Positions 23,952 through 31,961 of a stretch of DNA of 64,000 nt are shown piece after piece. The notes below the pieces were generated by a model. That model was not told the DNA's origin and did not search any database. It worked only from the letters and a program-made list of their open reading frames with translations. Both the position numbers and the translations under genes were made by a program. Position 1 is the stretch's first letter; every line of letters starts with the position of its first letter. Location of the stretch: the NCBI RefSeq assembly GCF_041051975.1, contig NZ_CP163435.1:1364001-1428000 (forward strand), in the 5' to 3' direction. This stretch comes from Streptomyces sp. R21. GTDB lineage: Bacteria > Actinomycetota > Actinomycetes > Streptomycetales > Streptomycetaceae.

Positions 23952-25129
23952 ATCAGGATGCGCATCGACTCGGGCAGCTCAAGTCCCATCTGTGCCAGGG
24001 CGTTGGCGTGGTACGCGGTGCCGGGCACGTGGATCATGTGCTGGAGTCCGACGTGGGCGTCCCGCCAGTACCGCTGCATCGGGTTGTTGCGCCGGATCGC
24101 GTTGCCGCCGGACCTCGCGAAGATCTCGTCCAGCGCGGAGACGGCACGCCAGGCACAACGGACCTGGTTGCGCCGTACGTTGGCACGGTCCTCCAGGCTG
24201 ATCGGCTTGCCGGCCTCGACCTGGTCGTACAACCGGCTGATGCCGTCGATGAGTTGGACCCGGGAGGCGGCGATCTCGGCCGCGGCCTCCCCGGCGGCGT
24301 AGAGGACATACGGGTCGTCGCGCACCTGGACGCCGGTCACGGCGACCCGGTCCTTCTGCTGGGCCAGGTGGACGGCGAGGGCGCCCTCGCAGATGCCGAT
24401 GACGGCGGCCGTGATGCCGAGCGGAAACATCGAGGCGAACGGCAGCTTGTAGAGGGTGTCGGTGAGCCCGACCGCCTCCGCGGCGGCCCCCTCCTGGACG
24501 GCCTCCTGCCTGATCGTGCGATACTCGGGGATGAACGCCTTGTCGACGACGACGTCCTTGCTGCCGGTGCCCGCGAGTCCCACGACGTCCCAGGTGCCGT
24601 CGATGATCTCGTAGTCGGAGCGGGGCAGGACGACGTGCATGACGGTGATGGGCCCGGCGGGCTTGCCCTTGCCGTCGCCGAGGAGCGCGCCGAGGAAGTC
24701 CCAGCGACAGTGGTCGCTGCCCGAGGAGAACGGCCAGCGACCGCTGAGGACATAGCCGCCGTCCACCGGCTCGGCGATGCCGTTGGGCATGTACGGAGAG
24801 GCGATCCAGGTGTCCGGGTCCTCGTCCCAGACCTCGTGGGCGAGACGGGTGTCCATCTGGGCCAGCTCCCACGGGTGGACCCCGACGACACCGCACACCC
24901 AGCCGGCGGCACCGTCGTGCCGCGCGACCGCCATCACCGCCTCCGCGAAGTCCCGGGGGTGAGCGGCGAATCCGCCGAACTCCTTGGGCTGCAGCAGCCG
25001 TATGACCCCCGCGGAACGGAGCAGTTCGACGGTCCTCTCGCTCAGCTTGCCGAGTGACTCGTTCTCGTCGGCGAGCCCGGCCAGTTCTGCACCCAACTCC
25101 TCGACACGGCCGACCACTTCATGCGTCAC
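23948..25129 (-). CDS. Flavin-dependent monooxygenase, oxygenase component (HsaA/acyl-CoA-dehydrogenase-fold)
   Basis: This 393-residue protein has the acyl-CoA dehydrogenase fold but the motifs of group D flavin monooxygenases. These are VIRLLQPKEFGGF, VGVHPWELAQM, LSGRWPFSSGSDHCRWDFLG, VVGLAGTGSKDVVVD and the C-terminal RRNNPMQRYWRDAHVGLQHM. It probably hydroxylates an aromatic or cyclic substrate using reduced flavin from the downstream reductase. GTG at 25129 was chosen since GGGAGG lies 7 nt upstream; an ATG at 25162 would add 11 residues without a better site. It is the first gene of the operon 25129-22615. Confidence 0.87.
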   Translation of the reverse strand: MTHEVVGRVEELGAELAGLADENESLGKLSERTVELLRSAGVIRLLQPKEFGGFAAHPRDFAEAVMAVARHDGAAGWVCGVVGVHPWELAQMDTRLAHEVWDEDPDTWIASPYMPNGIAEPVDGGYVLSGRWPFSSGSDHCRWDFLGALLGDGKGKPAGPITVMHVVLPRSDYEIIDGTWDVVGLAGTGSKDVVVDKAFIPEYRTIRQEAVQEGAAAEAVGLTDTLYKLPFASMFPLGITAAVIGICEGALAVHLAQQKDRVAVTGVQVRDDPYVLYAAGEAAAEIAASRVQLIDGISRLYDQVEAGKPISLEDRANVRRNQVRCAWRAVSALDEIFARSGGNAIRRNNPMQRYWRDAHVGLQHMIHVPGTAYHANALAQMGLELPESMRILI

Positions 25130-25255
25130 TCCGCACACCTCCCGGTCACTGATCCCTCGCATGTGCCGCGCGTCGCCGGCGGCCAGTTGGCCTCAGTGTC
25201 GGGGCGTGGGACCAGCACCCGCTGGGCGCTTTCCGCTGACCGGGACTGGGCGGCC

Positions 25256-26641
25256 TCAGTGTGTGACGCGGGGGCGGAGTGCGGCGGTGGAGCGGCCCTT
25301 GAGGGCGGAGAACCAGACGCCGGCGCCGTAAGCGAGGTCGTCGAGGCGGCGGGCGACGCCGTAGCGCAGGGGGTCGAGAGTGGCTTGATCACGACGGTAT
25401 TCGAGGGCGATGTCGGCGACAGCGGCGACCGCCGTGGCCCGGCGCAGCCGACGCGAGAGCGTGCAGCCGACTGCCGTCAGGGGCCACCAGTGGCGGGTCA
25501 GCAGTGCGGAGGTCTGCGCCAGGGTGGCAAGGGCGCCGTTGCCGGTGAGGCGCACGGCGAGCCGGTAGGGATGGTCGGTGCCGTCGAGCTTGCGGGCGAT
25601 ACGCACGGTGACGACGCCGAGGACGGCCCCCGCGGCCGGGACCGACCAGCGGCGCTGGGCGAGCAGCGCGGCGGCGAACGCCATGCCCCAGGGGGCGAAC
25701 ACGGCGGGTGCGATGTGGTCGGGGTGCCGCCGGGCGAGCGGCTGGGCCCCGGTGCCGTACACGGCCTTGCGCAGGAACCAGTCCTGTATGCGCACGCGAT
25801 GCTCATGCGCGGCCCGCACGGCCGGCTCGTACCGCACACGTCCGCCCGCCTCGATCAGCCGCCAGCACAGGTCGACGTCCTCCCCGACCCGCATGCGCTC
25901 GTCGAAGCCCTCCGCCAGCGCGCCCACCCGCGCCACCACGCAGGCCGAGGACGCCCAGGAGACGGGAGTGCCGGGGCGCACCGGGGCCGGGTGGGCGCCG
26001 AGGTCGAGAGAGGACCGGGCGTTCTCGTACCGCTCGATCCAGGTCGTGGCGGTGGTGGGCAGGCCGGTGATGCGGGGTACGGCCATGACGACCCGGGGGT
26101 CGGCGAAGTGCCTCAGCAGGGTCGGGACCGTGTCGGGGTCCAGCACGATGTCGGAGTCGGCGAAGACCACGTACGGGGTGGTGACGAGCCGGAGTCCGGC
26201 GTTGCGCGCGCCGGCGGGTCCGACGTTGGCGGCCAGGGTGACCGTCCGGGCGCCGTGCTGAGCGGCGACTTCGGCCACGGCGGCCGGCCGTCGGGAGGCG
26301 TCGTCGACCACGAGCACGGGGGTGTCCGTGCCGATGCTCCTCAGGAGACGGTCCAGTTGGCGTGGGCGGTCGCGCACCGGTACGACGACGGTGTACCGGG
26401 GGTCGGCGGGCGGCGGGAGCGAGGCGACGACGGGGTGGGCCATGCCGGTGTCAAGGAGCCGGTCGGCGAGGAGCGCGCTCGCCGCGTCGCGCACGGGGAG
26501 CGTCCTGCCGACGAGCAGCCGTCGGGCCTTCGGGGTCAGTCTCAGCAGCCGGGTCGGGAAGCCGCCGAGGAGGGCCCGGCTGCCGTCGACGACCCTTGTG
26601 TGTCGGTCTAGTCGGACCACGAAGCCGAGGGGAAGCGTCAT
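25256..26641 (-). CDS. mftF: Mycofactocin glycosyltransferase MftF
   Basis: This 461-residue GT2-family protein attaches glucose units to (pre)mycofactocin. It has the nucleotide-binding start YTVVVPVRDRPRQLDRLL, the DxD-type FADSDIVLDP, GFDERMRVGEDVDLCWRL as the acceptor/catalytic region, and a C-terminal hydrophobic helix (about residues 330-350) that may anchor it at the membrane. The N-terminal 95 residues precede the GT domain as in other MftF proteins. The ATG overlaps the TGA of mftE (ATGA). It is the last gene of mftABCDEF; after it come 90 bp with nothing recognised, then the monooxygenase operon start. Confidence 0.9.
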   Translation of the reverse strand: MTLPLGFVVRLDRHTRVVDGSRALLGGFPTRLLRLTPKARRLLVGRTLPVRDAASALLADRLLDTGMAHPVVASLPPPADPRYTVVVPVRDRPRQLDRLLRSIGTDTPVLVVDDASRRPAAVAEVAAQHGARTVTLAANVGPAGARNAGLRLVTTPYVVFADSDIVLDPDTVPTLLRHFADPRVVMAVPRITGLPTTATTWIERYENARSSLDLGAHPAPVRPGTPVSWASSACVVARVGALAEGFDERMRVGEDVDLCWRLIEAGGRVRYEPAVRAAHEHRVRIQDWFLRKAVYGTGAQPLARRHPDHIAPAVFAPWGMAFAAALLAQRRWSVPAAGAVLGVVTVRIARKLDGTDHPYRLAVRLTGNGALATLAQTSALLTRHWWPLTAVGCTLSRRLRRATAVAAVADIALEYRRDQATLDPLRYGVARRLDDLAYGAGVWFSALKGRSTAALRPRVTH

Positions 26642-27357
26642 CGGCGTTCGGCCTCCGCGAGGCGGCCTCGGGCGTCGGCGTTCCATGCCGTGATCCGGCG
26701 GACCGTGGCTGAGACCATCACGTCCAGAGCCCGGCGCCCCTCCTCGGCCGAGGCCCCGGCGGGATCGCCGAGCACACCGGAGGGCGAGACTGCGCGGACA
26801 CCGCGGGCCATCAACTCCGGCAGCAGGACGGCCAGTGGGCTTGTGTCACCGGCGACCGCGGCGTCGAGCCGTACGCGCTCGGGTGCCAGGTGCAGCATGA
26901 GGGAGGTCTCCGTGCGGCCGGCGTGCGCGTCGCCGCCTGGTGTCTCGCAACCGGTCCAGGCGACGTCGTGGCCCTCCGTGCGCAGCAGGCCGACGGCCGC
27001 GACGAGGGTGGCGGTGTTACCGCCGTGGCCGTTGACGAAGACGACTCTGCCCGCCCACAGGGCCAGTGAGCGCGTCAGCTCCACGAGGACCGCGCGCAGT
27101 GCCTCGTGCCCGATCGAGACGGTGCCCGGGAAGTCCGCGTGTTCGCCGCTGGCGCCGTACGCGAGCGGCGGTGCCACCAGCGGTGGTCCCGGAAGGGCGT
27201 CGGCCGCCCGCCGTGCGACGGCGTGGGCGACCGTGGTGTCGGTGTCGAACGGCAGGTGCGGACCGTGCTGTTCGGTGGAGCCGACCGGGACCAGCACGAG
27301 CTCGCCGGACGGCACGGCCGGCCAGACCATGTCGCCCAGGGCTCGGCGCACGGCCAT
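26638..27357 (-). CDS. mftE: Mycofactocin precursor peptide peptidase MftE (creatininase family)
   Basis: This 239-residue metallohydrolase of the creatininase family releases the modified C-terminal Val-Tyr unit (AHDP) from MftA. Metal and active-site motifs seen: VPVGSTEQHGPHLPFDTDT (residues about 22-40), GASGEHADFPGTVS, VNGHGGN and HAGRTETSLML. The ATG at 27357 lies 2 nt after the mftD stop, and the gene overlaps mftF by 4 nt. The family could also be read as creatinine amidohydrolase, but the position between mftD and mftF settles the assignment. Confidence 0.93.
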   Translation of the reverse strand: MAVRRALGDMVWPAVPSGELVLVPVGSTEQHGPHLPFDTDTTVAHAVARRAADALPGPPLVAPPLAYGASGEHADFPGTVSIGHEALRAVLVELTRSLALWAGRVVFVNGHGGNTATLVAAVGLLRTEGHDVAWTGCETPGGDAHAGRTETSLMLHLAPERVRLDAAVAGDTSPLAVLLPELMARGVRAVSPSGVLGDPAGASAEEGRRALDVMVSATVRRITAWNADARGRLAEAERR

Positions 27358-27359
27358 GG

Positions 27360-28559
27360 TCAGCCGGCCGAGGCGAAGTGTTCCCCGCCTCCCAAGGCCA
27401 GCGGAAAGCCAGGAGGTATCACCAGGTCCCCGGGCCCCAGTTCGTGGACGGAGGAGTGTCCGAGGCCCAGGACGGCCGAGTCGAGGCCGCCGCGCAGGAT
27501 GTCCAGGACGTTCTCGACACCGACCTGTCCGTTCACAGCGAGGCCCCAGAGGTAGGCGCGGCCGATCAGGACGGCGCGGGCGCCGAGGGCGAGTGCCTTG
27601 GCCACGTCGCCGCCGCGGCGGACCCCGCCGTCCAGCAGGACTTCGACCTGGTCGCCGACGGCTTCGGCGATGGAGGGGAGGATCCGGATGGTGGCCGGGG
27701 TGGTGTCCAGGTTGTTGCCGCCGTGGTTGGACACGGACAGGGCCGTCACCCCGGCGTCGACCGCCCGCTTGGCGTCGTCGACCCGGGTCACGCCCTTGAG
27801 GAGGAAGGGGCCGCCCCACTCCTCACGCAGCCATTTGACGTCCTCCCAGGTGGGCGGCGGGGTCTGCATCCACTCATCGTAGGCACCGAAGAAGGTGGGC
27901 GCATCGCCGCCGGGGGCCCGCAGGTTGGGCACGGTGAGGTCGGGCAGACGGCCGGACCGGGCGTACTTCCACAACCACCCGGGCCGGGGCAGCACGTCGG
28001 GGGCGAACCGCAGCATGGTCCTGAGGTCGAGCCTGTCCGGGATGGCGGGGCTGCCCCAGTCACGGCCATGAGAGAAGGACCAGTCGAGGGTGACGATGAG
28101 CGCCTTGGCACCCGCGGCTCTGGCCCGGTCCATGCGCTGCACCATGGTCTCGCGGGTGCCGCTCCAGTACAGCTGGAAGAAGAAGTCGGGCTGGGCGTCC
28201 GAGACCTCCTCCACCGGCTTACTGGCGAACGAGCTCAGGCCCATGATCACGCCCCGGCTCGCCGCGGCGCGGGCCACGGCCACCTCCCCGTCCGGGTCGA
28301 CGGCCTGCACGCCGGTCGGCGAGATGAGCACGGGCAGCCTGGTGGGCACGCCCAGGACGGTCGTGGACAGGTCACGGTCGGCGTGGTGGCCCACGACGCG
28401 TGGGGCGAGGCCGAGTTCGGCGAAGGCCGCCATGTTGTGGTCGATCGTACGGCCGCGCTCCGAGCCGGCGACGAGCGCGCCGTAGACCGAGCTGGGCAGT
28501 TGCTTCTTCGCTCTGCGCTGGGCCTCGGCGACCGTCTCGAACCAGGGGTTCCTAGGCAT
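27360..28559 (-). CDS. mftD: Mycofactocin FMN-dependent dehydrogenase MftD
   Basis: This 399-residue protein belongs to the LldD/glycolate-oxidase family. MftD oxidatively deaminates AHDP to premycofactocin. FMN-barrel motifs: LPVLISPTGVQAVDPDGEVA, FFQLYWSGTRE, ALIVTLDWSFSHGRD, FLLKGVTRVDDAKRAVDAG, LSVSNHGGNNLDTTPA (catalytic His), LLDGGVRRGGDVAKALALGA and GRAYLWGL. The ATG at 28559 overlaps the mftC 3' end by 8 nt. It is the conserved middle gene of the locus. Confidence 0.94.
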   Translation of the reverse strand: MPRNPWFETVAEAQRRAKKQLPSSVYGALVAGSERGRTIDHNMAAFAELGLAPRVVGHHADRDLSTTVLGVPTRLPVLISPTGVQAVDPDGEVAVARAAASRGVIMGLSSFASKPVEEVSDAQPDFFFQLYWSGTRETMVQRMDRARAAGAKALIVTLDWSFSHGRDWGSPAIPDRLDLRTMLRFAPDVLPRPGWLWKYARSGRLPDLTVPNLRAPGGDAPTFFGAYDEWMQTPPPTWEDVKWLREEWGGPFLLKGVTRVDDAKRAVDAGVTALSVSNHGGNNLDTTPATIRILPSIAEAVGDQVEVLLDGGVRRGGDVAKALALGARAVLIGRAYLWGLAVNGQVGVENVLDILRGGLDSAVLGLGHSSVHELGPGDLVIPPGFPLALGGGEHFASAG

Positions 28560-29754
28560 GGGCCCCGCCCTTTCCCGTAGGTGTCAGATCGAGCCCGGCC
28601 AGCGGGTCCTCGGCGCAGTCGCTCACCGGAGGGCGGCGGGTGAGGACGAGGTCCACGGCTGTGCGGGAATGGTCGCCGGTCGGCTTGGGCACCGGAGTTC
28701 CGTCGCGGTGGGCCAGCAGCTCCTCCCCGTACCCCTGCACGCACTCGGGGTCCGGGCCGTCCAGCGGCAGCCCGGTGAAGAACTTCGCGGCCATGCAGCC
28801 GCCCTTGCAGGTGTCGTAGAAGGCGCAGGAGGCGCAGGCGCCGCCGTGCTGCGGGGTGCGCAGCCGCCGGAACAGCTCCGAGTCGCGCCACACTCCCGAG
28901 AAGCCGCCCGGCTGACGGACGTTGCCGGCGAGGAACTCCTCGTGGATGGCGAACGGGCAGGCGTACACGTCGCCGACCGGGTCGATCAGGCAGACGACGC
29001 GTCCGGCGCCGCACAGGTTGAGACCGGGCAGGGACTGGCCGTAGGCGGAGAGGTGGAAGAAGGAGTCACCGGTCAGCACGTTGTCGCCGTGCGCCAACAG
29101 CCAGTCGTACAGCTCACGTTGCTGTGCGGCCGTGGGGTGCAGGTTGTCCCAGACGTCGGCGCCGCGGCCGGAGGGGCGCAGCCGGGTCAGGCGCAGTTGG
29201 GCGCCGAAGCGGTCGGCGAGCGCCTTGAAGTCGTCCAGCTGCGGGATGTTGTGCCGGGTGCAGACCACGGAGATCTTGAAGTCGCTCATTTGGGCGGCGG
29301 CGAGATTCTCCAGCGCCCGCAGCGCCGTCGCGTACGAACCGGGCCCGCGCACCGCGTCGTTGACCTCGGCGGTCGCGCCGTCGAGCGAGATCTGGACGTC
29401 CACGTAGTCGTTGCGGGCGAGACGCCCGGCGGCTTCGGGGGTGATCCGGACGCCATTGGTGGAGAACTTCACGCCCACGTGGTGGGCCGTGGCGTAGTCG
29501 AGGAGCTCCCAGAAGTCGGCGCGGACGGTGGGCTCGCCGCCGCCGATGTTGACGTAGAAGACCTGCATGGCCTCCAGTTCGTCGATGACGGCCTTGGCCT
29601 CCTCGGTGCTCAGCTCTCGGGGATCGCGCCGGCCGGAGCTGGACAGGCAGTGGGTACAGGCCAGGTTGCAGGCGTAGGTCAGTTCCCAGGTGAGGCAGAT
29701 CGGCGCGTCGAGCCCGTACTCGAACAGGTCGACCAGCCGGGACGTGGCGGTCAT
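28552..29754 (-). CDS. mftC: Mycofactocin radical SAM maturase MftC
   Basis: This 400-residue SPASM-type radical SAM enzyme decarboxylates and cyclises the C-terminal Val-Tyr of MftA. The SAM-cluster motif CNLACTHC is near residues 29-36, followed by VNIGGGEPTVRADF. The C-terminal auxiliary [4Fe-4S] region is rich in Cys: NLCGAGRVVCLIDPVGDVYACP and GACASCAFYDTCKGGCMA. The ATG overlaps the mftB stop (ATGA). About 35 C-terminal residues (from KPTGDHSRTAVDL) form an extension after the SPASM region. Confidence 0.96.
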   Translation of the reverse strand: MTATSRLVDLFEYGLDAPICLTWELTYACNLACTHCLSSSGRRDPRELSTEEAKAVIDELEAMQVFYVNIGGGEPTVRADFWELLDYATAHHVGVKFSTNGVRITPEAAGRLARNDYVDVQISLDGATAEVNDAVRGPGSYATALRALENLAAAQMSDFKISVVCTRHNIPQLDDFKALADRFGAQLRLTRLRPSGRGADVWDNLHPTAAQQRELYDWLLAHGDNVLTGDSFFHLSAYGQSLPGLNLCGAGRVVCLIDPVGDVYACPFAIHEEFLAGNVRQPGGFSGVWRDSELFRRLRTPQHGGACASCAFYDTCKGGCMAAKFFTGLPLDGPDPECVQGYGEELLAHRDGTPVPKPTGDHSRTAVDLVLTRRPPVSDCAEDPLAGLDLTPTGKGGAHA

Positions 29755-30026
29755 GAGGTCCTTCCGACGACCATCGACGACTCGGCGAGCGCGGCCAGGG
29801 CCCGGCCGTACCGCGGCAGTTCGGCCTCGTCGACGCCGGCGGCCAGACAGGCGGCCCGGGCCGTCCGGGTGTGGGCGAGGTGCTGGACGACCGCGAGCAG
29901 CCGGCGGTCCTTGAGGAACGTCAGCCTGCGGGTGCCGAAGTGGTAGAGCAGCGCGCCGAAGGGTTCCGGCCGCACCGAGACCTGCGGGTGCAGGTCCCAT
30001 GCGCGGTCGAGGTCCATGCCTGTCAT
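29751..30026 (-). CDS. mftB: Mycofactocin peptide chaperone MftB (RRE protein)
   Basis: A 91-residue RiPP recognition element that binds the MftA leader and presents it to MftC. Features match the family: LHPQVSVRPEPFGALLYHFG, then RRLTFLKDRRLLAVVQHLAH, then a helical C-terminus ending MVVGRTS. The start at ATG 30026 is 10 nt after the mftA stop; a second ATG three codons on (30017) is also possible. Confidence 0.93.
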   Translation of the reverse strand: MTGMDLDRAWDLHPQVSVRPEPFGALLYHFGTRRLTFLKDRRLLAVVQHLAHTRTARAACLAAGVDEAELPRYGRALAALAESSMVVGRTS

Positions 30027-30036
30027 GGGGCGGCGC

Positions 30037-30177
30037 CTAGTAGACGCCGCACATGCCGTCGATGGAGATCTCCTCCAACAGATCCTCGCCTTCGATCAGC
30101 GGCGCCGAGGCTGCGGCGGGGTCGGGCTCGGCCTCGGCGGCGGCCTGTTCGGACAGGGCGGAGCGGAGCTCGTTCAT
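30037..30177 (-). CDS. mftA: Mycofactocin precursor peptide MftA (46 residues)
   Basis: A short gene whose 46-residue product begins MNELRSALSEQAAAEAE, has an acidic/alanine-rich leader and LIEGEDLLEEISIDG, and ends IDGMCGVY. The C-terminal GMCGVY, with Val-Tyr last, is the diagnostic MftA core that MftC modifies. AGGGAG 6 nt before the ATG supports the start. It heads the run mftA-B-C-D-E-F, all minus strand, and is divergent from the GMC oxidoreductase across a 136-bp region with an inverted repeat. Confidence 0.96.
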   Translation of the reverse strand: MNELRSALSEQAAAEAEPDPAAASAPLIEGEDLLEEISIDGMCGVY

Positions 30178-30252
30178 GCGACTCTCCCTAGGCATCCCAC
30201 TTGGTCGAACGCGGCTGACGGTAGGTCACCGGGACAGCGAGTACGAGGGCCG

Positions 30253-30269
30253 GTCCCGGCTACCGGGAC
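30253..30269. promoter_or_regulatory. GTCCCGG-CTA-CCGGGAC dyad in the mftA/GMC divergent region
   Basis: Perfect 7-bp arms around a 3-nt spacer lie 76 bp upstream of mftA and 44 bp upstream of the GMC gene. A third CCGGGAC half-site is at 30229-30235. It could be an operator shared by both promoters; no regulator is assigned. Confidence 0.45.
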
Positions 30270-30313
30270 GAGGCGCCGCGCGGGGCGGTCAGGGCGATTT
30301 CAATCGCTTGCCC

Positions 30314-31888
30314 ATGAAACACACCGAGAACGGGCACAGCCGGGTACGCCGCCCCGACGTCATTGTGGTGGGCGCCGGGGGCAGCGGTGCCGTCCTCGCG
30401 GCGCGACTCAGTGAGGACCCCGGCCGCATCGTGCTGGTGCTGGAGGCGGGTCCGGCGCCGCGTCACCCGTCGGCGTTCGCACCCGAGTTGCTGAATGCAC
30501 GGCTCGTGCCTGGCGCACAACCCGGACACCGGGCCGTCCAGCCGTACGCCGTGCACCTCACTCCGACGCGTCCGTACACGGTCGTCCGGGGGCGCTGGCT
30601 CGGCGGCTCGACCACCGTCAACGGCGGGTACTTCGTGCGTGCCCGGCGGGACGACTTCGACCGCTGGTCGGCCGTCGGCGGCGCGACCTGGTCGTACGAC
30701 CGGGTGCTGCCGTTTCTCCGCGCTCTTGAGACCGACCTCGACTATGGTGCCGACCCGCTGCACGGCGACCGCGGACCGGTGCACGTCCGCCGCGCGAACC
30801 ATCGCCACCCCGCAGTTGACGCGTTCCGGGCGGCCGCTCGCAGACTGGGCTTTCCCGAGGAACCGGACAAGAACGCCCAGGACGCGCCGGGATTCGGTCC
30901 AGTGCCGTCCAACGTTGTGGACGGGGTGCGCATGAACACCGGCATCAGCCATCTCCTGGGCGCGTCCGGCCGTCCCAACCTCCTGGTGGAAGGGGACAGT
31001 ACGGTCCTCAGGGTCATCGTCGAGCGCGGCCGCGCGACCGGCGTGGAGGTCGAGCGGAACGGATACCGCAGGGTTGTGCACGGCGGCGAAGTCGTGCTCT
31101 GCGCGGGGGCGTTCGGCTCCGCCCATCTGCTGCATCTGTCGGGTGTCGGGCCACGTCGCGAGCTGGAGGCCCTCGGCGTTCCCGTGGTCAGGGACGCTCC
31201 CGCCGTCGGAGCCGGGTTCGGCGATCATCCGCAGGTGGTGCTGGAGTGGCTGCCCCGGCGGTCGATGCCGGAGCCCGCCTGCTCCTGGCTCGGTGAAGTC
31301 CTGCACCTGTCCTCGTCGGACGGGTGCCACCCAGGCGATCTGGAAATCCTGCAGTCCCTGGTCCCCGTGGCCGGGCTGACGGGCGGGAAGGTGTCCGTTC
31401 CCGGCGCGCCGCTCGCGTTCCTGATCTCCGTCCAGACACCACGACTCAGCGGTCGGATGCGCATCCTTTCCGCCGATCCCGCGACGCCTCCGAGCCTCGA
31501 CTACGGCTATCTGTCGACCGCGGAGGATCGGCGGCGCATGCGTGAAGCGGTCCGTGCCACCGCCGAGCTGGTCGGCACGACCGACTTCGCCGCCGTCTCC
31601 GGCGGGCTCACGGAACCATCGGCGGAGGTGCTGGACGACGACCGACTGCTCGACGAGTGGATCCTGGGGCATCTCGGCACGTCCCACCACACGTGTGGCA
31701 CGGTTCCCATGGGCCCCGCAGACGATCCCGGGGCAGCCGTCGACCCCTGCGGAAAAGTGCACGGTGTCAACGGTCTGCGTGTCGCGGACACGTCGATCCT
31801 GCCGACGCCCCCGTTGCGAGGCCCGGCGGCCACCGCCGTCCTCATCGGCGAACTCGTCGCCGACGCCATGCGGCGCGGCCGGACATGA
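30314..31888 (+). CDS. GMC-family flavin oxidoreductase (possible mycofactocin-linked MftG-type dehydrogenase)
   Basis: This 524-residue protein has the FAD-binding VIVVGAGGSGAVLAARLSED at residues about 16-35, VRGRWLGGSTTVNGGYFVRA (GMC signature region), and the C-terminal LGTSHHTCGTVPMG with the catalytic His, then LRVADTSILPTPPLRGPAAT. GMC proteins encoded with mft genes (MftG) pass electrons from reduced mycofactocin towards respiration, or act on alcohols with mycofactocin as acceptor. The divergent position next to mftA supports such a link, but whether it is true MftG needs family scoring. ATG at 30314 was chosen at the conserved N-terminus; the upstream site is weak. Confidence 0.85.
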   Translation: MKHTENGHSRVRRPDVIVVGAGGSGAVLAARLSEDPGRIVLVLEAGPAPRHPSAFAPELLNARLVPGAQPGHRAVQPYAVHLTPTRPYTVVRGRWLGGSTTVNGGYFVRARRDDFDRWSAVGGATWSYDRVLPFLRALETDLDYGADPLHGDRGPVHVRRANHRHPAVDAFRAAARRLGFPEEPDKNAQDAPGFGPVPSNVVDGVRMNTGISHLLGASGRPNLLVEGDSTVLRVIVERGRATGVEVERNGYRRVVHGGEVVLCAGAFGSAHLLHLSGVGPRRELEALGVPVVRDAPAVGAGFGDHPQVVLEWLPRRSMPEPACSWLGEVLHLSSSDGCHPGDLEILQSLVPVAGLTGGKVSVPGAPLAFLISVQTPRLSGRMRILSADPATPPSLDYGYLSTAEDRRRMREAVRATAELVGTTDFAAVSGGLTEPSAEVLDDDRLLDEWILGHLGTSHHTCGTVPMGPADDPGAAVDPCGKVHGVNGLRVADTSILPTPPLRGPAATAVLIGELVADAMRRGRT

Positions 31889-31961
31889 CCGGTTCGAGGA
31901 GGCTGTGCCACAGGGGTCAGGTCGGCGTGTCCCGCCGCGGGCATCGAATCGAGGAGGCTCG

